Shown: piece by piece, positions 14,295 to 22,650 of the stretch
Layout of the letters: the number at the start of each line of letters is the position of its first letter
Numbering within the stretch: position 1 is the stretch's first letter
IMG/VR virus record: IMGVR_UViG_3300017917_001839
Coordinates: 1 to 64,000 of that record
DNA length: 64,000 bases
From: a virus
Direction: 5' to 3' (one strand)
Translations under genes and position numbers: made by a program
Notes under the pieces: model-generated
What the model was told of the DNA's origin: nothing
Databases searched by the model: none
What the model saw: only the letters and a program-made list of their open reading frames with translations

Positions 14295-15465
14295 GCTATT
14301 CTATATGGGGTTAGAACCATATGAAGGTAGATATACACTACAGCTTCAACAATGGAATGAAGCTGTTTTTCAGCGACGTGGCATTGACTACGTTATTGTT
14401 CCAGGTTCAACTATTGACAACACTAAAGCAATTAGTGTAGGTCAAGTACTTGATGCACACGGACGTAGTTTCTTTGGCATGAGCCAAATGATGAACCTTG
14501 TGCAAATGATGAGGCGAGGCGATGTAACACATGAAGACGTTATCTACTTTGAAGACATGTTCCAACCCGGTATCGAAAGTTTACCTTACATATTTGATCA
14601 AATCCCTGCTGATCAGCGGCCTCGTGTATATGTGCGTTGTCTTGCTCAGTCCATTGATCCTGATGATTTCGTACACGTATGGGGTATGGAAAAATGGATG
14701 GGACTCTACGAACAAATGGTTAATGAGTTCGTGGATGGCGTTCTCGCCACAAATGAAGAGATGGTCGCTCATATGCGTATTGCTGGATGGTCTGCTCCTC
14801 TATATAATATTAGCGGGCTAGCTTTTGGCAAGGATGAAGTGCGCAATCGTGTAAACAACAACATTAAGCCATGGGATCAACGTGCAAGACGTGTAGTGTT
14901 TGCTGCACGTTTTGATCAAGAGAAGCAACCAGACTTTTACATGGATCTCATTGAAGCATGGCATCGTAATAACATGCCGGCTACAGAGTTTGCTGTACTA
15001 AGCGGTGGTCCTCTACGTAGTAACAATCCTCGATATCTAGAACGTGCTGAACAGCTAGAAGCCCGCGGTATGTTAAAGATTTATAAGGATCTTAAAAAGA
15101 ACGACTACTACAACATTGTCAATGATAGTCGTGTGCTGTTTAACTGTGCGTTACAAGACTGGGTAAGCAACACTGTTAGCGAAGCAGATGCACTTGGATG
15201 TAATGTGCTGTATCCTGCTTATCGCAGTTTCCCAGAGACATTTGCAAACGATCATACAAGAATGTATGTTCCTTGGAGTCAACAGGATGCATTTGACAAG
15301 CTAACTGGATTGCTGGACGCTCCGCACCCAGCACAAGGAAAGATCTCCGAATGGAACAACGGTACTATTGATCGTATTATTGATATTATTGAAGGTAATG
15401 GAGAGGTTTGGAATCGCAGCGGCAACAGATATAGAGATCATGTTGCTCCTGCAAAATACAAATAA
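14287..15465 (+). CDS. GT-B fold glycosyltransferase-like protein
   Basis: The 392-aa protein has two Rossmann-like halves. The N-terminal half contains YMGLEPYEGRYTLQLQQWNEA and the C-terminal half begins near VVFAARFDQEKQPDFYMDLIEAW, the characteristic second-domain start of GT1/GT4-type glycosyltransferases. It is followed by EFAVLSGG and FNCALQDWVSNTVSEADALGCNVLYP, where the donor-binding E-x7-E region sits. It heads a four-gene group with an epimerase, a phosphoribosyltransferase and a radical SAM protein. Acceptor and donor are unknown. Confidence 0.7.
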   Translation: MRKLFYMGLEPYEGRYTLQLQQWNEAVFQRRGIDYVIVPGSTIDNTKAISVGQVLDAHGRSFFGMSQMMNLVQMMRRGDVTHEDVIYFEDMFQPGIESLPYIFDQIPADQRPRVYVRCLAQSIDPDDFVHVWGMEKWMGLYEQMVNEFVDGVLATNEEMVAHMRIAGWSAPLYNISGLAFGKDEVRNRVNNNIKPWDQRARRVVFAARFDQEKQPDFYMDLIEAWHRNNMPATEFAVLSGGPLRSNNPRYLERAEQLEARGMLKIYKDLKKNDYYNIVNDSRVLFNCALQDWVSNTVSEADALGCNVLYPAYRSFPETFANDHTRMYVPWSQQDAFDKLTGLLDAPHPAQGKISEWNNGTIDRIIDIIEGNGEVWNRSGNRYRDHVAPAKYK

Positions 15466-15476
15466 AGGTAAAAATT

Positions 15477-16466
15477 ATGTTTATGCAAAAAGTAGCAGAA
15501 CCAAAGACAGTACTAGTAACAGGAGGCAGTGGCTTTATTGGCCAGATGGCATGTCGTTTACTAGTTGCTGCCGGTCACAATATTATTAACATTGACCGAC
15601 GTAAGGTTGATATTCCTGGTGTTCATCAGTATCCATTTGATATCGATAACAATCAACTTAAGGGAATTATTAACCTTACCAAACCAGACACTATCATGCA
15701 CTTTGCTGCCGATCATGAGGTTGGCCGCAGTGTTACTGAACCTGGCGTCTTTTATTGGAACAATGTTGCTAATACTGTGAGTCTGCTTAACCATGCAGTT
15801 AGAGCTGGAGTTAAGAACTTTATCTTTAGCAGTAGCAGTAGTGTATACGGAAACATTACTAAGTTTCCTACCACAGAAGACACTCCTAGAAATCCAATCT
15901 CTCCATATGGTAAAAGTAAGAACATGGTTGAAGACATTCTGCCCGACTTTTACACAGCATATGGACTAAAGTTTGCATCACTTAGATATTTTAATGCAGC
16001 AGGTGCAGATCCAAACGGAGAGTGTGGCTATACACAAGACCCAGCAAGCCACTTGATTCCAATTATCTGCCGTTCAGTTATCCGCGGTGAGACACTTAAG
16101 ATTTACGGCGATGACTACAATACAGTAGACGGTACCTGTGTGCGCGATTACACCCACGTATTTGATATTGCTAGTGCGCACCTTGCTGCCATGAATTATC
16201 TCGACGATGGCGGTGAGTGTGGTGCATTTAATATTGGTGCAGGCAATGGTACTAGTATCCTTTCTGTTATCAAAGAGTTTGAGAAGGTAACAGGGGAGAA
16301 AGTCAAGTACGAAGTAGCACCGAGACGTGCCGGTGATCCACCTACTACATATGCAGACATTACAAAGGCAAAGACAGCGTTTGGTTGGGAACCTATCTAT
16401 GGTATTCCAGATATTGTTAGACACGCATACGACTGGGAAGTGAAGCAGCAGAAGAAAAGAAAATGA
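15477..16466 (+). CDS. NAD-dependent sugar epimerase/dehydratase (GalE-like extended SDR)
   Basis: The 329-aa length is typical of UDP-glucose 4-epimerases. It has the NAD-binding GGSGFIG (residues 16-22), HFAADHEVGRS, the catalytic S in SSSSSVYG, and YGKSK with Y144 and K148. The substrate region RYFNAAGADPNGECGY and the loop GTCVRDYTHVFDIA follow GalE closely. All catalytic residues are present, so it should be active on a nucleotide sugar. It overlaps the following gene by 4 bp. The exact sugar cannot be fixed. Confidence 0.88.
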   Translation: MFMQKVAEPKTVLVTGGSGFIGQMACRLLVAAGHNIINIDRRKVDIPGVHQYPFDIDNNQLKGIINLTKPDTIMHFAADHEVGRSVTEPGVFYWNNVANTVSLLNHAVRAGVKNFIFSSSSSVYGNITKFPTTEDTPRNPISPYGKSKNMVEDILPDFYTAYGLKFASLRYFNAAGADPNGECGYTQDPASHLIPIICRSVIRGETLKIYGDDYNTVDGTCVRDYTHVFDIASAHLAAMNYLDDGGECGAFNIGAGNGTSILSVIKEFEKVTGEKVKYEVAPRRAGDPPTTYADITKAKTAFGWEPIYGIPDIVRHAYDWEVKQQKKRK

Positions 16467-16930
16467 CCAAATACGAGTATCTATCACACAAGGACATGAA
16501 TAACTACTATGCTGAAGTTATTCGTAGTATGACAGTTGACAAGTTTAAGCCAGATGTAGTATTCGCACCAATGCGCGGCGGCGCCGACTTTGGTATTAAA
16601 CTAAGCAACTATTACGATATTCCGTTTGAATCAATCCAGTGGCAGACCAGAGATGGTTCAGCTAGAGACGTAGCAAGACTCAAAGAGTTATATACAACCT
16701 ATGACGGCAAACAAATTCTAATTGTTGATGATATCTGCGATAGTGGAGAAACACTTAAGGGAATTGAGGCAGCATCAGGGTATAACAGAAGTAATATTAG
16801 ATTTGCTGTAGCTATCGAAAACTTAGAGTGCGGTTTTGCTTGCGATTATTCTGCAAGACAAATTGGTCGTTCCGACGACACACAATGGTTTGTCTTTCCT
16901 TGGGAAGATTGGTGGCGTAGGCTTGATTAA
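16463..16930 (+). CDS. Phosphoribosyltransferase
   Basis: The 155-aa protein has the diagnostic PRPP-binding motif QILIVDDICDSGETL (about residues 84-98) and an N-terminal VVFAPMRGGADFGIKLSNY loop. Together these place it in the type I PRTase family (hypoxanthine/xanthine PRTase-like). The flexible-loop region between them is short. Phage versions are usually considered purine salvage or nucleotide-sugar associated. Here it sits between an epimerase and a radical SAM gene. Confidence 0.85.
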   Translation: MTKYEYLSHKDMNNYYAEVIRSMTVDKFKPDVVFAPMRGGADFGIKLSNYYDIPFESIQWQTRDGSARDVARLKELYTTYDGKQILIVDDICDSGETLKGIEAASGYNRSNIRFAVAIENLECGFACDYSARQIGRSDDTQWFVFPWEDWWRRLD

Positions 16931-16944
16931 TAAGTAGAAGCAGG

Positions 16945-18111
16945 ATGAATTTATCAACAGGCCTTTTTGACATACAAGCAGTACATATTGAACCAAGTGG
17001 CATGTGCCAAGCAACATGCTCTAGGTGTCCTCGGGCAGTAGGAACTAACCGTCAGGACACAGTAGGCTTTATTAGCTTCGCTGATTACGAAACTCACATC
17101 GCGCCATACCTAAATAGATTTGGAATTACCTTTTGCGGTAACTACGGCGATCCGATGATGAATCCCGAAATGGCTGCAATTGCGATTGATGCTGCTAAAA
17201 GAAAAAATAGACCCAGCATTAACACAAATGGTGGTATTGGTAAAACCCAAGACTACTACGATATGGCCGCTGCCGGAGTACGTTTCATATTTGACGTAGA
17301 AGGTTCTACTCAAGAAATACACGAACGTTATCGTCGTGGTGTAAACTTTGCTAATCTGAAAAAGAATATACAAAGTGCATACGAAGGATGGAACTCTATT
17401 AGGCATGCACCAAACAATGCACAAATTGAGTTTTATGTAATACCTTGGTCGCACACAATTGCAGATCTTAAAAATATCATTGAGCTAGCAAAGAGTGTTG
17501 AAGCAAATATTATTATACCGCGGCCTCGACATTTAGCTGGAGGTACACCTGCGTTTGATAGGAATGGTACTATAATCGATGTACTTTCCTTAAATGAAAA
17601 TTGGCAATCGTTCCCATATGGTACATACTTCCACAGTGCCCCGGAACCCACATTAGACAAACTATTAGACTTTGATTGGGGTCAACCTATACCTATTACT
17701 AATACCAAGTGGTATGGTATGCAACAAAAGGAACGTGTTGAGCAGTACAAGCCTTACGAATACCAAGAGAATGTTGACTACTTTAATTATCATAGTAGCC
17801 CAGTTAAGGTAAACTGCAAAGTTGAAAAACAAAACAGTGTGTTTATTTCATACGATCTTAAACTATTACCTTGTTGTCATTTAGGTACACATATTACAGG
17901 CGAAACTGCGAAACTAAGAAGAGCCTGGGACGATTGGATTAAACTAGCACTTAATCATTATGCCGACTGCGGCGATCATACATTTGATCTTAAGAGTCGC
18001 AAATTTGATGAGATTGTAAATGACCCTGTTTGGAGGCAGTTTGCATTTGGTAATCTTGAAGGAAACAAGGTATTGAAATACTGCGAAGTTATTTGCGGTT
18101 TATGCAAGTAA
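16945..18111 (+). CDS. Radical SAM protein with SPASM-like C-terminus
   Basis: The 388-aa protein has the CX3CX2C cluster motif at C21, C25 and C28 (GMCQATCSRC) and a GDPMMNPEM segment in place of GGEP. The C-terminus carries CKVEKQNSVFISYDLKLLPCCHLG, a later DCG, and a closing CEVICGLCK. That arrangement of cysteines fits an auxiliary SPASM/twitch iron-sulfur site. It differs from the nine minus-strand radical SAM proteins, whose cysteine domain is N-terminal. It ends the sugar-related cluster 14287-18111. The substrate is unknown; peptide or sugar modification are both possible. Confidence 0.85.
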   Translation: MNLSTGLFDIQAVHIEPSGMCQATCSRCPRAVGTNRQDTVGFISFADYETHIAPYLNRFGITFCGNYGDPMMNPEMAAIAIDAAKRKNRPSINTNGGIGKTQDYYDMAAAGVRFIFDVEGSTQEIHERYRRGVNFANLKKNIQSAYEGWNSIRHAPNNAQIEFYVIPWSHTIADLKNIIELAKSVEANIIIPRPRHLAGGTPAFDRNGTIIDVLSLNENWQSFPYGTYFHSAPEPTLDKLLDFDWGQPIPITNTKWYGMQQKERVEQYKPYEYQENVDYFNYHSSPVKVNCKVEKQNSVFISYDLKLLPCCHLGTHITGETAKLRRAWDDWIKLALNHYADCGDHTFDLKSRKFDEIVNDPVWRQFAFGNLEGNKVLKYCEVICGLCK

Positions 18112-18114
18112 ACA

Positions 18115-18143
18115 TTGACAAAAACCTATGTTTATAGTACAAT
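18115..18143 (+). promoter_or_regulatory. Sigma-70 promoter TTGACA-N17-TACAAT for folE
   Basis: TTGACA (18115-18120) and TACAAT (18138-18143) with 17-bp spacing lie directly after the radical SAM gene and point at folE. Confidence 0.8.
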
Positions 18144-18149
18144 GAAATG

Positions 18150-18157
18150 TATAAATA
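18150..18157 (+). promoter_or_regulatory. T4-late consensus TATAAATA
   Basis: TATAAATA matches the T4 late promoter exactly and lies just downstream of the sigma-70 promoter, so folE may be expressed both early and late. Confidence 0.6.
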
Positions 18158-18159
18158 TA

Positions 18160-18181
18160 TTTGCTACACAAAGGTAGCAAA
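18160..18181 (+). promoter_or_regulatory. 5' leader hairpin upstream of folE
   Basis: TTTGCTAC (18160-18167) pairs with GTAGCAAA (18174-18181) around ACAAAG. The stem begins where a late transcript from TATAAATA would start. No T-run follows, so it is more likely an mRNA-stabilising or regulatory hairpin than a terminator. Confidence 0.55.
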
Positions 18182-18215
18182 ACAATTTAAATTATCCGTG
18201 TAAGGAAGGAACTAT

Positions 18216-18890
18216 ATGTCATTTAATAAAACTAAAACTGATTCTGATCTAGGTCGCAGAGTTCACGAACACCTAGTTAATATGGGTGTTGAAACCCCAA
18301 CTGTAGACAACGGTGTTGACCGCAAAGACAAGATCGAAATTATCGAAAAGCACTTTGCTGAAATCATGAAGACTATGGGGCTAGACTTAGCCGACGACAG
18401 TCTCATGGATACACCAAAGCGTGTAGCAAAGATGTATGTAAATGAAATCTTCTGGGGGCTAGATTACGATGCGTTCCCCAAGTGTACCACAGTAGACAAC
18501 AAGATGAAGTACGACGAAATGGTTGTTGAGCGTAATATTAACGTTCAAAGCAACTGTGAGCACCACTTTGTTGTAATTGACGGTCTTGCTACTGTTGGTT
18601 ATATCCCAAAGCAAAAAGTACTAGGTCTCTCTAAAATTAATCGCATTGTGGAATATTTTGCAAAGCGTCCACAGATCCAAGAGCGTTTAACAGAGCAAGT
18701 ATATTATGCCTTGCAGTATATTCTAGATACCGATAACATTGGTGTAGTAATTGATGCAAAGCATTATTGTGTCAAGAGCCGCGGTGTTGAGGACGTAGGT
18801 TCCAGTACCGTTACAAGTAAACTAGGTGGAGTATTCAAGTCTGATCCTGCTGTTCGTGCAGAGTTCATGAACATTGTTAATAAGCAGTAA
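18216..18890 (+). CDS. folE: GTP cyclohydrolase I
   Basis: The 224-aa protein has every hallmark of FolE: TPKRVAKMY (residues 66-74), the zinc/catalytic motif NCEHH (C114, H116, H117), a GLSKINRIVEYFAKRPQIQERLTEQ helix, and HYCVKSRGV (H183, C185) followed by SSTVTSKLGG. FolE converts GTP to 7,8-dihydroneopterin triphosphate, the first step both of folate and of 7-deazaguanine synthesis. In this genome it is near QueE and a DpdA-like gene, so supply of preQ0-type precursor is the likely role. It is served by an early and a late promoter. Confidence 0.95.
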   Translation: MSFNKTKTDSDLGRRVHEHLVNMGVETPTVDNGVDRKDKIEIIEKHFAEIMKTMGLDLADDSLMDTPKRVAKMYVNEIFWGLDYDAFPKCTTVDNKMKYDEMVVERNINVQSNCEHHFVVIDGLATVGYIPKQKVLGLSKINRIVEYFAKRPQIQERLTEQVYYALQYILDTDNIGVVIDAKHYCVKSRGVEDVGSSTVTSKLGGVFKSDPAVRAEFMNIVNKQ

Positions 18891-18901
18891 GGAGATTTAA
18901 T

Positions 18902-19438
18902 ATGTCCATTGCTGCCAGAGGACCAAGGAACCACCTAGTCCTAGAAGAGTCGGGCATCCTCATTAAGGAAATTTGGGATGCTATTGCAGATCACAAGGAT
19001 ACAACTTGGCTTAAAACAAGGTATCCAATTTCCGACGATGATATCTTTGAGTGCATTGATGCACTGGTTGATTTAACCGAGCCCGACGAAAAAGACTTTA
19101 TTGAATTAGTATGTGTTAAAACAGGCGAAGAGCCCAATGACATTGAATTAGAAACTCGCGGTATTACTGATCGTATTTTCTTTTCTGTAGTCTCTTATGC
19201 TAAAAGCATCTATGCTGGCGATACTGATATTCAAGTGTTATACACTAAGGGTCTAATGCAACTTATCAACGATTGCTTAAACGATATCACAAACGGTTCG
19301 ACTGCATATGCCGAATCTTATTTGCACAATAAGATATACGAATCCTTTGTTAATGCTTATGGTAAAGTTGGATCAGTTGACAATATCTTATCCATACTAG
19401 ACAAAGACACACTTTTTAAGAGCAAATACCATGACTGA
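18902..19438 (+). CDS. Hypothetical protein between folE and queE, 178 aa
   Basis: The protein is acidic and helical with no cysteine-rich or nucleotide-binding motif. Segments such as PISDDDIFECIDALVDLTEPDEKDFIELV and YAESYLHNKIYESFVNAYG stand out. It does not look like QueD or QueC despite the location. It has GGAG before the ATG and overlaps queE by 8 bp. It may be a pathway-associated or simply co-transcribed phage protein. Confidence 0.65.
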   Translation: MSIAARGPRNHLVLEESGILIKEIWDAIADHKDTTWLKTRYPISDDDIFECIDALVDLTEPDEKDFIELVCVKTGEEPNDIELETRGITDRIFFSVVSYAKSIYAGDTDIQVLYTKGLMQLINDCLNDITNGSTAYAESYLHNKIYESFVNAYGKVGSVDNILSILDKDTLFKSKYHD

Positions 19439-20318
19439 TATAAAATACAGTGAGTTGTTTTACAGCGCACAAGGCGAAGGAAAATACGTAGGTATACCTA
19501 GTCTCTGGCTACGTTTTTTCCTTTGCAACTTACAATGCAATGGATTTGGTCAATGCAATCCAACTGATCCAAACACATACGAGTTGCCTTATGAAACTAT
19601 TGACATTAGCAATATTACTCGTGTAGAAGATTTGCCTGTGTTTGATAAAGGTTGCGACAGTAGCTATACTTGGAGCAAGCGTTACAGTCACCTTATTACA
19701 AAGCGTACAGTAGAGGAAACTGTTGATAATCTAACAGCACTGTTGCCGGGTGGCACATTCCAGCACCCTAAAAGCGAGCAGTGGGCGCACATGGTATTTA
19801 CTGGCGGCGAGCCAATGCTTAAGAAGTCACAGGAAGGTATTGTAGCTATCCTTAATGAGTTTGGTCGTAGACTAAACATGCCTAAGAATATTACAATTGA
19901 AACCAACGGTACCCAACCTATTACAGAAGAACTAGATCGTTTCATTGCAGAATACTTTTGGAAGTACGGCGGTGATTGGTACTGGAGCATCAGCCCTAAG
20001 CTATGGAGTACTGCTGGCGAGAAACATAAGAAGGCAATTAAGCCTGAAGTTATTGCTAAGTATGCAGAGGCTTCTCGGCATGGTCAGTTGAAGTTTGTTG
20101 TCAATGGTAGCAAGGAAAGCTGGCAAGAAGTAGAAGAAAATACTAAGCTATTTCGCGATGCAGGTTGCAACTTCCCTGTATGGATTATGGGTGTTGGTGG
20201 CACACTTGAGGGCTTAAAGATCACAGAAGCTATGATTGCCGACGAAGCTATTCAGCGTGGGTATAACTATACGAGTCGTGTACACGTACACATTTATGGC
20301 AACGCAATCGGCAAGTAA
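19431..20318 (+). CDS. queE: 7-carboxy-7-deazaguanine synthase (QueE), phage type
   Basis: The 295-aa radical SAM protein begins with the QueE signature YSAQGEGKYVGIPSLWLRF. It has C32 and C36 followed by an insertion of about 40 residues before GCDSSYTW (C75), which takes the place of the usual CDT. VFTGGEPML, IETNGTQ and WSISPKL follow as in QueE. C42 is an additional cysteine. QueE contracts 6-carboxytetrahydropterin to 7-carboxy-7-deazaguanine. It lies in the folE group and overlaps the upstream gene. The next enzyme, QueC, is not in this window. Confidence 0.85.
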   Translation: MTDIKYSELFYSAQGEGKYVGIPSLWLRFFLCNLQCNGFGQCNPTDPNTYELPYETIDISNITRVEDLPVFDKGCDSSYTWSKRYSHLITKRTVEETVDNLTALLPGGTFQHPKSEQWAHMVFTGGEPMLKKSQEGIVAILNEFGRRLNMPKNITIETNGTQPITEELDRFIAEYFWKYGGDWYWSISPKLWSTAGEKHKKAIKPEVIAKYAEASRHGQLKFVVNGSKESWQEVEENTKLFRDAGCNFPVWIMGVGGTLEGLKITEAMIADEAIQRGYNYTSRVHVHIYGNAIGK

Positions 20319-20319
20319 A

Positions 20320-20874
20320 ATGTTCCAAACGGTTCCAAATATTTTTTCTGATAGTACATTAAAACTATTAAAACCGTTTTTGGAGATATTACCTACGGAC
20401 AAAAGTAGCTATGATATATGGCCGCTGGAATCAACTAGTAATAAAACAGCGCCAGAATGTTTTACGCATACCTTAACAGATAATATAAGGCTAACTGTTA
20501 TTTCTGAATTGTTTAACAATACAGAATTGCCCTGTTATAAAAAGAAATGGCTTAAGGATGCAGATATCGCTATTCAGAAGATACCAGCTGGTGGGTTTAT
20601 ACCTAAGCACACCGATTATTGCATGTTTAGTTTAACTGTGTTTCTTAGCTCAGTTGAAGGTGGTGAATTTATATGGTGGGATGAACAAACCGCTCATATT
20701 GTTGTACCAGATATTAATAAAGGTATTGTTGCTTGTTACGAAACATTTTCTCGTGGACCAAGCCATAGAGTTGAGCCAGTAATCAGCGGACTAAGATCTA
20801 CACTACAATTATTTGTATTTGATAAATTTAATAAAAGTAACAACGAATCAAGATCTGTTATCATAGAGGAATAA
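20320..20874 (+). CDS. 2OG-Fe(II) dioxygenase
   Basis: ATG 20320 is chosen; it lies 1 bp after the queE stop, and the longer upstream frame would overlap queE by about 80 bp. The 184-aa product has HTD (H97, D99), a distal SHR with H149, and a 2OG-binding R159 (GLRSTLQLFVF). A Gly-Gly-Glu-Phe turn between them completes the beta-helix core. All ligands are present. Phage enzymes of this kind hydroxylate nucleobases, proteins or small molecules; the substrate is unknown. Its position behind queE makes a nucleobase link possible. Confidence 0.75.
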   Translation: MFQTVPNIFSDSTLKLLKPFLEILPTDKSSYDIWPLESTSNKTAPECFTHTLTDNIRLTVISELFNNTELPCYKKKWLKDADIAIQKIPAGGFIPKHTDYCMFSLTVFLSSVEGGEFIWWDEQTAHIVVPDINKGIVACYETFSRGPSHRVEPVISGLRSTLQLFVFDKFNKSNNESRSVIIEE

Positions 20875-20878
20875 AAAA

Positions 20879-21403
20879 ATGTCAAAAAAGAAACTACCAT
20901 TTTGGATGCTACCAGCTAGCTGGGGTCTCAAAGGAAAGACCCGTGCTATTGCCGAAGCCGAGTATATGTTTGAAGGCAAAGAGCTAGAAGAGAAGTTAGC
21001 AGAGATTAATGCTAACACTCCAGAAGAAAAAGAAATTGCTAAACTTGCTGTTAAGCTCAAGCACGAAGAAATTAGTCAGGATGCACACGACAAAGCAGTT
21101 GCTACAATCAAGAAAGAACCATGGGTCAATGTTGTTAAGATGGGTGTAAACCCAAGCAATGTTGCCGCAGGGTTCTTTGAACTTGATTGGAATGATGAGT
21201 TTATCATTATGCTACAAGAAAATGGTTACACAGGTCAAAGCGACGAAGAAACTGTTAACAAGTGGTTCAATGATGTATGTCGTACTGTACTGATTCAAGA
21301 GCGAGCTGACCAAGATTACGGATTACAAGAACAAAGAACGGACGTAGAAAATGTCTCAAAGCCAAAAAGAAAGCGCACTCCTAAAACTGAACAGCCTAAT
21401 TAA
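20879..21403 (+). CDS. Conserved phage hypothetical protein, 174 aa
   Basis: The protein starts KKKLPFWMLPASWGLKGKTRAIAEAEY. Two helical charged segments follow (GKELEEKLAEINANTPEEKEIAKLAVKLKHEE), then DFIIMLQENGYTG-like sequence and a basic, disordered C-terminus KPKRKRTPKTEQPN that could bind nucleic acid. It resembles conserved T4-like phage proteins. The 3' end overlaps the next gene by 53 bp, an unusually long but clean overlap. Confidence 0.65.
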   Translation: MSKKKLPFWMLPASWGLKGKTRAIAEAEYMFEGKELEEKLAEINANTPEEKEIAKLAVKLKHEEISQDAHDKAVATIKKEPWVNVVKMGVNPSNVAAGFFELDWNDEFIIMLQENGYTGQSDEETVNKWFNDVCRTVLIQERADQDYGLQEQRTDVENVSKPKRKRTPKTEQPN

Positions 21404-21593
21404 TGCCGTTCAACCAATCGTATCTGCACACATAGAGCAGATGAGTGCGGCCGAAATACATTACATTATTCAAAATTTTAGTAAGCATCTAAAGTTAGAC
21501 CTACTACGAGATTTTGAAAAGGCTAGAGAAAAAGGTCTTAAGTCTAGTCCTTTTGATGATATTCTTTCAGATTTTAGTCTTGACAAAAAGTAA
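21351..21593 (+). CDS. Small helical protein, 80 aa
   Basis: ATG 21351 lies within the 3' end of the previous gene in another frame. The product is helical and amphipathic (ESALLKLNSLINAVQPIVSAHIEQM; DLLRDFEKAREKG). The basic tail of the upstream gene and this N-terminus share 53 bp, so neither is broken by the overlap. The function is unknown. Confidence 0.6.
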   Translation: MSQSQKESALLKLNSLINAVQPIVSAHIEQMSAAEIHYIIQNFSKHLKLDLLRDFEKAREKGLKSSPFDDILSDFSLDKK

Positions 21594-21608
21594 TTATCCA
21601 GTTATACT
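21580..21608 (+). promoter_or_regulatory. Sigma-70 promoter TTGACA-N17-TATACT for RNase H
   Basis: TTGACA (21580-21585) overlaps the end of the preceding gene and TATACT is at 21603-21608. The -10 is one arm of the inverted repeat TATACT-aac-AGTATA (21603-21617), a possible operator. Confidence 0.8.
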
Positions 21609-21636
21609 AACAGTATACAATTGCTAAGGACTATAT

Positions 21637-22650
21637 ATGGCAACTTACATTCTAGTAGATAGTTTGAACATGTTTATGCGAGCCAAGCACGTAGGTGGCG
21701 GCAAGGACATGGACATGCGTGTAGGCATGGCTATGCACATCATGTTTAACAGTGTGCGCAAAGCATGGCGCGACTTTAACGGTACTCATGTTGTATTCTG
21801 TTTAGAAGGTCGTAGCTGGCGCAAAGACTTTTATCCTCCTTATAAAGCCAATCGCAAAGTTCTTGCAGACAAGCGAACCCCACGCGAAATTGAAGACGAT
21901 GAACTGTTCTTCGAAGCATACGATGACATGATTAAGTTCTTTAATGATAAGACTAACTGTAGTGTTATCCGTTGTCCTAATGCTGAAGCAGATGATCTTA
22001 TTGCTACATGGATCCAAACACATCCCGATGACGATCATATTATTGTTAGCACAGACAGCGACTTCTACCAGTTGCTGGCTAACAACGTAAAGCAGTATAA
22101 TGGTACAACAGAAGAGATCGTATCACTGGATGGTGTAATTAACGCTAAGACTGGTAAGCCTGTTATGGATAAGAAGACAGGTAAGCCTAAGACTGTAGGC
22201 GATCCGTCGTTTGTACTATTTGAGAAGTGTGTACGTGGTGACCCAACTGACAACGTGTTCAGTGCATTTCCAGGTGCTAGACTAAAGGGCAGTAAGAACA
22301 AGACAGGTATTACTGAAGCATACGAAGATCGCGAACGTGGCGGATATAATTTCAACAACTTCATGCTACAGCGTTGGGTTGACCACGAAGAAGTTGAACA
22401 TCGTGTACGCGACGACTATGAGCGTAATCGTGTACTCATTGACCTCACTGCACAGCCCGATGACATTAAGGATGCATGCCGTAATGTAGTTCGTGATGCT
22501 GTACTTAAAGATCCTGTATCGCAAGTGGGCATTCACTTTATGAAGTTTTGTGCTAAGTGGAACTTACAACGCCTTAGCGAAAGTGCAACAGACTTTGGAG
22601 AAATCCTTAACACTGGGATTAAAGAATCCCGCATGATTGGAATCGAATGA
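21637..22650 (+). CDS. rnh: T4 RNase H-type 5'-3' exonuclease (FEN/PIN family)
   Basis: The 337-aa length fits T4 RNase H (305 aa). It begins YILVDSLNMFMRA with the first metal-binding Asp. It continues with VFCLEGRSWRKDFYPPYKANR, NAEADDLIATW and STDSDFYQLL, each supplying acidic metal ligands. A helix-3-turn-helix region includes KCVRGDPTDNVFSAFPG. These are the defining motifs of the FEN-type nuclease that removes RNA primers from lagging strands. It has its own promoter, is part of the phage replication set, and overlaps a MazG-like gene by 4 bp. Confidence 0.9.
   Translation: MATYILVDSLNMFMRAKHVGGGKDMDMRVGMAMHIMFNSVRKAWRDFNGTHVVFCLEGRSWRKDFYPPYKANRKVLADKRTPREIEDDELFFEAYDDMIKFFNDKTNCSVIRCPNAEADDLIATWIQTHPDDDHIIVSTDSDFYQLLANNVKQYNGTTEEIVSLDGVINAKTGKPVMDKKTGKPKTVGDPSFVLFEKCVRGDPTDNVFSAFPGARLKGSKNKTGITEAYEDRERGGYNFNNFMLQRWVDHEEVEHRVRDDYERNRVLIDLTAQPDDIKDACRNVVRDAVLKDPVSQVGIHFMKFCAKWNLQRLSESATDFGEILNTGIKESRMIGIE

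Noticed and set aside
16074-16487. 137-aa leftward open frame opposite the epimerase gene
   Set aside because: It lies wholly over conserved coding sequence of the rightward epimerase, has an odd composition, no ribosome site and no recognisable domain.
20879-21593. Possible frameshift joining the 174-aa and 80-aa genes
   Set aside because: The 53-bp overlap is long, but both frames end normally, both have helix-rich products and no slippery site is visible. Two overlapping genes are the simpler reading.
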